Positions 56,133-64,000 of a stretch of 64,000 nt of DNA are shown piece by piece. How positions within the stretch are numbered: position 1 is the stretch's first letter; every line of letters starts with the position of its first letter. The notes under the pieces are model-generated. The model saw only the letters and a program-made list of their open reading frames with translations, did no database searches and was not told the DNA's origin. Made by a program: the position numbers and the translations under genes. This DNA comes from Meles meles (taxonomy: Eukaryota; Chordata; Mammalia; Carnivora; Mustelidae): positions 57,595,001 through 57,659,000 of the forward strand of contig NC_060079.1 in the NCBI RefSeq assembly GCF_922984935.1, in the 5' to 3' direction.

Positions 56133-57125
56133 AATATGTAAAAGGCTCATTCTGAGCATTTCAGTAGAGTACCTAAGAGATTCCGGGTTGGTTCTTTAGG
56201 GGCAGTTATGGGTCTGGGATCTTGATAGTATATCTGCCAAAATTTCACCATCAGGAAGATCGTAGCAGGCCAGCCTGCCCACTGAGGGGTTGGCAAGCCA
56301 GAACTGTGTATCTGGAGAAGTGATTCCTAGATGTTAGAACTTTATATAACCCATAAACTTTTTAGAAGTTGGGGTACAGACTTTAAAACTGTAAATAAGC
56401 CTGTTAAAAAATAAAAAGTAATGACCATTTCATATAATAATGACCCAAATAAAGGATAATCCTTAAAATTCAATACACCTCATTTTATAAAAAAATAATC
56501 AGATAATTTTTCTTATTTTCCTAAATCCTATAGAACTTCACAATTGGCCATCATTAGCTCATGGTTTGGCATTAGGAATCTCTAGCCTAGACCAAGCAGA
56601 AGAGGTTTAAAACCAAGTTTCCTCTTACACCTCTGTGGTTGGGAGAGGGGGCTTAGTTTTCTTTTGATAGTTTCTTTCATGATCTACTAACTATTTGAGG
56701 AGAAAAGCCCTAAGGATAGATTTGGGAAGAGAAAGGACTCCAACACATGCAAGGAGAAGTAGGAGAGTCTTTAAGAGTGCTCATGGTACATCTTGAATGG
56801 ACTCAGTTTTGCTACAAAATCATATATGCTTTCTTGGGAGTCTCCGTGCTATGCAAACTCATGCATTTTCATGGGAAGTTATAATATCAGATTTGCATGG
56901 GTATGGCTCACAATACACACAGTGAACAGAGATACTTGATAGATGTGTAAAGTGTATATTTGTGCATTCCTCTACAGCTCTGTTCAGATTCCTCCATTTG
57001 CTATAATGTTTTTATTGGACAAAACTGTGTATGTGCAACATGAGATTTGTGTCACACTCAAATTGTTCCTAGTATATCAATAATGTGGCAAAAATTTTGT
57101 GTTTCCACAACATAGTATAGAACAG

Positions 57126-57150
57126 TATATATGTGTATATATATATATAT
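57126..57150 (+). repeat. (TA)n microsatellite
   Basis: TA-rich run with one TGTG interruption followed by nine or so TA units. Confidence 0.93.
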
Positions 57151-57714
57151 TTCAGAACAATGATAAGTTCAACAAACATCGGCTATAACTTAAATCTAAG
57201 TGAACTCTGTGCAAACCAGGTATCAAATGTACTGTCTCCAACTTTTGACTTCAATACATAATAGTCTTAAACCCTTAATTGTATAACTTGGGGGAAGTCT
57301 AAGTGTCCTTGAGATTTCCATGTCCTTGTTGTCTCGTGGGCCTCTTAGTTTCTGGGGTTTTGAATTTTCATTTTGCGTGCTGTACTCCTTCACTCAAGAG
57401 CAAGGCTCAGAAAGCCCCCAGCAATCTGCTGGTAGAAAGCATTGGCTTCATCTTGGGCACCAGCAGAAAGAGGGATGGGTGTGTGGTCAGGGTACTAAAC
57501 CTGTTAGCTCCCTCTCTGCAGTCACCGTGGCTGCTGTATCCTTGGAAGAAGTCCTAGTTTCTGTAGGACGGTCCTCTCCATGCTGCGTGCCGATAAGTAC
57601 GACCTCCTTGGCACTTGGAGCCAGAGACGGTAATGGCCGTACTAGAACCAGCTCTGAGTACTTCCTTTGTTTCCTACACCTTCCTTGTTCAGTTATGAAG
57701 GGCTCCAGATGCCA

Positions 57715-57722
57715 ATTTGCAT
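57715..57722 (+). promoter_or_regulatory. octamer motif
   Basis: ATTTGCAT, the canonical POU/OCT-factor octamer, in repeat-free DNA. A single 8-bp match is expected once per roughly 30 kb on two strands, so it is weak evidence on its own. Confidence 0.3.
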
Positions 57723-58923
57723 ATGTGCCATCAATTTCTTACCGCGACCATGACTTATATCCCTGGATACAAATTCTGCTTGTTTAACTTGAAGCAATTT
57801 CCTTCATCTGCCTGGCTTCAGTTACCACTCACTGTTGCTGTGAGAATGGGATTGTAATAGAACGGTGCAGAGATCAGGACAGTGAAAAGAATGGATTACT
57901 TAGTGATTGAAAATTATTACTGTGATTGTTATTTCTTTATTTTTGCCCTTTCTCATTCCTTCCTCTTGAATCTGAGTAACAACTAACCTGGGTTGGGCAA
58001 CAATCTGAAGGTTGAATTTAAGATAACAGAAACTTTTTCTTTTCTATGGCATTAAATAGCTTTACAACGTTTGTTCCATGCCACCGTTTCATTCACCAAA
58101 GTTAAGCACTGATCGTGAAGAATTAAGTACAATACGCTCCTACCAACAGACTCGTCACTGGCCTCTCACGCGTGTGGCGGATTAGGTCATCTCCCTCAAC
58201 AAAAGAGGCCTTTGTTATTCGGGAGGGCAAATGTTACTATAATTTTATAGGAGAGAAGTTGGAATTAATATTGACATTGAGCACCTCCCATAGAACAACT
58301 TCTAAACTTGAATGAGCACCTTCTGTTCTGGGAAGCCTTTTTTTAGGCCACTTCTTTGAATTTGTTTGTTAGTTTTTTTCACTCTGGATTTTTCCTCTCA
58401 CAGAATCTAGCGTCCGTATTGCCTCTTTTTTTCCTACTCAGATTTGCTTCGATTCCCTGACTTCCTAATTTTAGCTCTTTTCCTCTTCGTATTTCTGGAT
58501 CTTGCTCCTAAACTTCCAAACAGAAACACAGTCAATACACAAGGCGGATGACCCATCTCTGTTGAGCAGCCGGCAGTTTTAGGCGGCAAACTGTTCCTCT
58601 GACATGAATTCCTTTCCCTACCTCCTGTAGACTTTAATCACTTTTCACAGCAGCCCATTCGCCTGTGAGGGATCATTGCACAGGGCAGGTAGTGGAGTTA
58701 GTATCGCTCTGGGCATGCTCTCTCGCTGGTTAGCATTTGAGATAATCTCAGGCAGCTACAGTGGCTGGTGAAGATCAAAGGTATTCTGCCCGCCTGAGGT
58801 CAAGATCACTCTTGCTTTGCAAGTCTGTGTGTTCTAAAGTTATGTCTGCAGATCCTGCTTTCTCTCCCAAAAAGTTTTAGCAAAAGGCACGGAGTAGAAA
58901 TAAAATCTTAAAGGCAGCTTCTA

Positions 58924-59104
58924 GGGGTGCCTGGGTGACTCAGTGGGTTGAGGCCTCTGCCTTCGGCTCAGGTCATGATCCCAGAGTCCTGGGATTGAGC
59001 CCCATACCAGGCTCTCTGTTTGGCAGGGAGCCTCTCTCTGTGCCTGCCTCTCTGCCTGCTTCTGTCTGTCAAATAAATAAATAAAATCTAAAAAAAAAAA
59101 AAAA
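58924..59104 (+). mobile_element. CAN SINE
   Basis: Forward copy and the only + strand SINE recognised in the right half: ggggtgcctgggtgactcag, 'gggattgagccccatacca', 'ctgtctgtcaaataaataaa' and poly-A. TSD CAGCTTCTA at 58915-58923 and 59107-59115. Confidence 0.95.
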
Positions 59105-59115
59105 GTCAGCTTCTA

Positions 59116-61968
59116 AGTCACACAAATTCAGTTCCCTGTACTCTTCTTCTGAGATAGTTTTTATGTCATAAGTTTGAGGCTTACGGTACATCTTGACCAG
59201 TCCTTCCTTTTCACCCATGAGCCACATTGTATCTTTCTGGATAGAGAAAATGAACAAGTCACCTTCTAATTAATTCTGTACCTGACTCCTCGCTTTAACC
59301 CATCCAACCTTTACCCATGGGTTGCATGAATTAGCCCAGACTCTATTTGACAATTTAAAATGAAAAATGAACACCTCCTGCTCAGTAATTTCTTGGACTT
59401 CTCACCAGAAGTGAATGTAAAAAACCCTCCTACTGTTGACAAAAGCCAAGGGAGAAAGAGTACTAACTGTCCATGTAGATCTGTGCTACTGTGTGTTGGA
59501 AAAGGCGATGGGGAGAGCCAAAATGATTCAGGTTGTCTCACGCATCTTTGAATTGCAAGTAAAACATTCTAAACAAACTCGTTTAAATGAGAAAGGAGAA
59601 TGTATATTTGCCTATGAAAAATAGACTTAAGGTTCTTGTTTATGTGAAAATAGGATTTATGCTTTCAGTAACATCAGGGAGACAGGTCAGTAGGATCAAA
59701 TAAAACCTTGGGAATAACTCAGAAATCCATTTCTGGAAGCACTGACCTCATTTTAGTTTTCTCTTTTACAGGCAGTTTAGTTTGAGAGGGTAATAGATCA
59801 CTTGCCTAGCACTCTAGGAACACAGGAATATTATTCTCTTGTCTCTTATTTTTTTCTGCTGTCAAAATTTATCTCCGATTTCTAACCAGTGAAACAGATG
59901 GAGGCGGCCACATAGCTTTGCAGCACTTGACCCTGGGATGGAACCTTCTGCCCTGGTGTTAAGCAACCTTTCTTGTGTGGGTAGAGGTAGCGTGTCAAGT
60001 ACAGTCTAAGGTCAAATCTCTCACATTTCTTAGGTGGCACCGTTGATTTAGTCTAAGTGCTTTGGCCTTGTCTATCTGACTACCCCATCCATCCTGACCT
60101 TTGAGACCTATTGGCTCATGAACATTTTGGTTATTGACATCTGACTTACTCTAGCCTTAGGCTTTGCTTTATCGCTTCCCAACCTTGCACGCTCCTTGAT
60201 CCCAGTTTTTAATCCATTTCCCAACCTCTAGCTTGCCCTGATCCCTATCAGGCAAGGTTCCTGATTACTCAGATTTTCTGTCTTCACCATCTTCCCTGAG
60301 GGCACCGGTCTGATGAGTTCCACTGTCTGGAAGACAGATGTGTTCTTTAGCAAATGTTTTCAGTTGAACATGTTTCCTACATTTTTGTTAAAAAGTACAT
60401 GGTTGTGGTGTATTGGTATCTCAACTAATGAAAGCCTATGTTCTAATGACCTTTCTTAAATACTGCCAGAAACTTTATACACCGGAGCACAATAATCATA
60501 AAGCAATAGGATTTGCATTCTTATTGTCAAGAAAAATCATCCAATGCAAGGCCCAGAGGATGGCTGCATTATCTCTTAATACCTATTTTAGAGCCATCTT
60601 CTAATTATTTTTACTTCATAGGCCAGTGTACTGCCTGACTTTCAAATTATTATTGCTCGGTGCCAGACATGCGGAGTTACACGCTTACATGCAGTTTTCC
60701 TTCTATAGAGATGCAACTGATTTTGGTCTGATAGAAAGATAGATAATGGTTTGTTGCCTTATAGGACATTAATCAGGTTTGTGTCAAACTAGCTTACTCT
60801 GATAATCATTTTTGTATCCCTTATCGCCTGGAAATAGTTTCTTAAAATGTTTTTGGAAACAACTTCACCACCTACTGGTGTCCTCATTAATTAATGAGTT
60901 GAATAAATTGTGCACACGTTCATGGCATATTTGAGTCGGTTCTTAAGTTATGAAAATTTTGCCAATGCACATGAGATAAAAAGTATCATAGGACTAAAAT
61001 AGTATTAGGAGCAAAATCAAATGTGAATCTTGTGGGGGAAGGAGGAGGAGCTGCACCAAAAATAGTGAGGTTGAAAGGAGAGAGGAAACAGATAGGCTTT
61101 GAGTCAGGGAAGAGCGTGCCAGAAAGAGAATTTTAGACAGAATAGGGAGCTCCAAGAAGTACACAAGAGTTATCCTGGACTATCTCTGCCCCTCACCCTG
61201 ACACCAAAAAGTCACGGAGGAGAGACTCATGATTTGGAAAAAAAAAAAAAAAAAAAGATATCTGTTTATGTATGTCTGCGGTTTTCTTCACAGGAAGCAA
61301 AAACTTCAATACATTAAAAAACAACCTCTCCCCCGCCCCCACCAATGTGGCTTACGGTGATACCCTGAACCTTGTGACACTAGGTTTTCTTCAAGCTGAT
61401 ATTAAATGATTCATTTTAATAGAGAAGAAAGCGATAGCTTTAGAGGGCAGTAGAGTGGGATGGGGTGGGATTGGCATCAAGGAAGAGAAGAGAGACAAAT
61501 GTGCGGAACAGAAGGCAGTCTATGTAATGCTTTATCATCAAAATATTTGTTATTTTCTGAAGTATTTTTATTTCTTTTTAAAATAGGACTTCATTATTGA
61601 AAGTTTATTCCCAAATAATTCATTAAATGAGGCACTGTTACAACTTCTTCCCTTTCCTCAGGGGTAATAACGTTAGTGCCAGGGGATCCAGCTTCTAGTC
61701 ACATCAGCCGTTTGCAAACTGTGTGGTTAGTCAGAGTCAACGTCAGTATATTATTTCTTCATCCAGCTATTTTAAAAAATGAGTAGAACTATCTATTTTA
61801 ACTTCTGAGTCAGGTTCTATTTAAACATAACTCTTTTAATTCTGGTTTTTATCTAACTCTTGAAGGAGAATGCCGCGTTAATAAAACAAGATAAAATAAG
61901 TGATCTGATTTTGAAAAAGAGTTTTCATTTTTTAAATTCCTAATGTGAATTCTCTAAGTAGGGAATTT
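59116..61968. other. repeat-poor unique sequence
   Basis: About 2.9 kb with no recognised mobile element. Contains an A19 run (61238-61256) without an attached SINE or L1 body, and a near-match to a reversed CTCF motif at 60866-60880. Frames of up to 76 codons are unrecognised. Confidence 0.5.
61238..61256 (+). repeat. A19 homopolymer
   Basis: Poly-A run in unique sequence; the DNA upstream is not a recognised retroposon. Confidence 0.93.
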
Positions 61969-61980
61969 CCCCAGTTTATT

Positions 61981-62190
61981 TATTTATTTATTTATTTATT
62001 TATTTTAAAGATTTTATTTATTTATCTGACAGAGAGAGATCACAAGTAGGCAGAGAGGCAGGCAGAGAGAGTGAGAGGGAAGCAGGCTCCCTGCAGAGCA
62101 GAGAGCCCGATGCGGGACTCGATCCCAGGACCCTGAGATCATGACCTGAGCCAAAGGCAGCGGCTAAACCACTGAGCCACCCAGGCGCCC
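61981..62190 (-). mobile_element. young CAN SINE
   Basis: Reverse copy: (TTTA)n tail, 'cacaagtaggcagagaggca' body, 'cccgatgcgggactcgatcc', head 'gagccacccaggcgccc'. Near-exact TSD CCCCAGTTTATT (61969-61980) and CCCCAGTATATT (from 62191). Confidence 0.96.
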
Positions 62191-62204
62191 CCCCAGTATA
62201 TTTA

Positions 62205-63894
62205 AATACGAATTTATTAGAGGAGGAGAAGAGATTTCCAGAAATACACCTGCCAAGTAATGGGAAGTATTACTGAAACCTATCTATCTCTGTCAAGATA
62301 ATTAGATGAGGAGTCCCTATGTCACATTAGTTGGTACCTTCAGTGTCTGGAATGACACCAAGAAAAGCTGTAATGAAAGCAGTAGACTTCTGGCTTTTTT
62401 TCCTCCCCTTCTTTTCTCTCTCTTTCTTTCTTTCTTCCCAGTCATGTTGTTGCAGAGGCAGAGGTCCAGTGCTTTCTGTTGGGGCTAAAATGATTGATTC
62501 CTGTCTGGGAGAGGACTCTTTTGGGGATTGAGTACTCTCGATCTAGCCAAGGTAGAAATTAGTAGAGTAATATCTGTCTTGCATAGGTCCAGGTGCTGAG
62601 AGAATGGCCAGCAGTCTGTCACTTAAATTATTATTCAGATTTATGTTCCCAAGGTGGCTCTGGGCAGATATGCTAGAAGGCCAGTCTGTGAACTTTGGAT
62701 GGCAGCTACTTTGAGAGGGCTCTGAAGGACTCTGGAGCATGCATGGGATGACCACTCTGCTTGGGTTGGCCCCTCAGAACTGTGAGAGCTGGGAGCCCCA
62801 GACGCCCAGAGAGGCTGCTTAGAAATACCATTAGAAACTCTGTTCATGGGGAGTACGGAGGTTGTTGACTGTTGTTCTATCCCTCAGTGAGGAGAAGCAA
62901 TAAATTTCTCGTCCAGAAATCTACTTGCATGGGGTCTCCAAATTACAACGAAGATTTTTCTTCCTCCCCGTGTAACCGGAAACAGCCCTCTGATTCTTGG
63001 CAGGAAAGAAGTCGAGTTAAATGTGCCGACAGACTGAGAAGCTTCAAGCTCTGTTGGTAAAGCAAGTAGGGGGAAAGGCAAGAAAAGCACTTCCTTAACC
63101 TCCACCCAGATTGCAAATTTATTTTTGTGTCTTTGAAGTAGGTTGTGTTCAAGCTTTCTGGAAAATGACAAAAGGAGATTTTTCAAGTCCACCATTACAT
63201 GTCACTGATATGAATGATACCAGACTTACCCCGGAAAACAAAATGAAACAAAAAACAAAACAACAAAACAAAAAAACCCAAAACACAGTTAAGCTTCTAG
63301 CCTGTACTATTTTTTTTTCTCCACTAATAGGTTCTTTCCAAGACAGGAAATCACCAAGAGAGAAAATTTATAGCTAGTCTAAGTTAAAGAATGCTGTTCT
63401 GAGCACTGGGTTTTCTTCTCTGCTTTTAAATATCCCCATTTGTCTTCACATTTTCTTTTCCAAACCCCTCCCCATCCCATTCCATGCAGTAGATGCTTAA
63501 TATGCTAACACTTAGGAGAACAGAAGGCTTTCTCCAGAGAGAGTCACAGAGCTGTTCTGTGTGGCTGCCAGATCGCCGACCCGAACCCTCCTTGCCCTGC
63601 CAGGATGCAGTCTGTCTCCAGTCCCTCGGCAGACGAGAGGCCCTGGGGGCACCTTGGACTAGCTTTCTCCTTCCAGAATTGGAAGGTGGCTTTAAAGATG
63701 TAGGGAACTCTCCAGAGAGATTTTTTTTTAATAAGGTTATCTGCGGAGATGACCAATGGAAAAAAACTCTGGCTAGGGACGTGCATTTTTGTCAGCAATT
63801 TCTCTCATTTCATACCTGTGTTCTGTTAAAGGAGTGTTCTTCAGAAAAGTTAGGTTTCTTCCAATATTCCTTTTAGTTGTATGCATGGAGATGA
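62205..63894. other. repeat-poor unique sequence
   Basis: No mobile element recognised. Includes a pyrimidine run (62399-62438), an A/C-rich stretch (63237-63287) and a + frame of 127 codons (63493-63876) without recognisable domains. Confidence 0.5.
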
Positions 63895-64000
63895 TTTTTT
63901 TTTTAAGATTTTATTTATTTATTTGACAGAAAGAGATCACAAGTAGGCAGAGAGGCAGGCAGAGAGAGAGAGGGGGAAGCAGGCTCCCCGCTGAGCAGAG
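63895..64000 (-). mobile_element. CAN SINE, cut by window end
   Basis: T-run tail, 'aagattttatttatttattt', 'cacaagtaggcagagaggca' and 'aagcaggctccccgctgagc'. The tRNA-like head lies beyond the window. Confidence 0.95.

Larger units (their letters stand above)
56133..58914. other. repeat-poor unique sequence
   Basis: About 2.8 kb with no recognised mobile element. It holds an AT microsatellite (57126-57150), the longest unexplained + frame (155 codons, 57320-57787) and an octamer motif (57715-57722). No gene recognised. Confidence 0.5.

Noticed and set aside
60866..60880. Reverse near-match to the CTCF motif (CACCACCTACTGGTG)
   Set aside because: It has a mismatch at a core position (T where the reverse strand needs C), so it is much weaker than the two sites reported.
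61238..61256. A19 run as the tail of a processed pseudogene
   Set aside because: The upstream sequence shows no recognisable coding sequence, polyadenylation context or flanking duplication.

Overview
This is mammalian nuclear DNA from a carnivore. The clearest evidence is about 26 copies of the tRNA-Lys-derived CAN SINE, which starts near GGGGCGCCTGGGTGGCTCAG and ends in a CT-rich stretch plus an A-rich tail, together with carnivore-type LINE-1 (L1) copies. The SINE variant with a 'cacaagtaggcagagaggcaggcagagag' body is, from memory, the musteloid form (ferret, mink, badger, otter), so I infer a caniform carnivore and probably a mustelid.

I found no conserved protein-coding gene, tRNA, rRNA, snRNA, CRISPR array or operon. 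Every long open frame I inspected is a shadow of a repeat, a decayed L1 frame, or an unrecognised frame of 60-155 codons of the kind expected by chance. The window reads as intergenic or deep intronic sequence.

Layout. 0-14 kb: unique sequence with a CTCF-type motif (836), a Tigger DNA-transposon relic, two L2 ends, two young L1 3' ends and seven consecutive + strand SINEs. 14-17 kb: mostly unique. 17-25 kb: decayed mammalian L1M fragments on the + strand, cut by SINEs, with a second CTCF-type motif (17743). 25.4-31.7 kb: one nearly full-length carnivore L1 on the - strand, with 5' UTR, broken ORF1, broken and internally rearranged ORF2 and a 3' end. 32-42 kb: unique sequence with MIRs, a CR1/L3-like relic and an old medium-reiteration repeat holding a CA/TG array. 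42.8-44.9 kb: a third L1 3' portion (-) with a SINE nested in it. 45-50.7 kb: old L1M on the - strand with four SINEs. 51.1-51.6 kb: a solitary MaLR-type LTR. 51.6-64 kb: comparatively repeat-poor DNA with a CpG-island-like segment at 52.74-53.12 kb, the best candidate for a promoter or first exon.

The elements do not form a pathway; they record successive insertions. Many have directly readable target-site duplications (TSDs), which give the order of events. The most unusual structures are a templated rearrangement inside the L1 ORF2 (28.3-28.4 kb), a 20-bp tandem duplication abutting a perfect hairpin (19.97-20.02 kb), long same-strand runs of SINEs, and the CpG-rich segment. I do not see a previously undescribed biological system and do not claim one.
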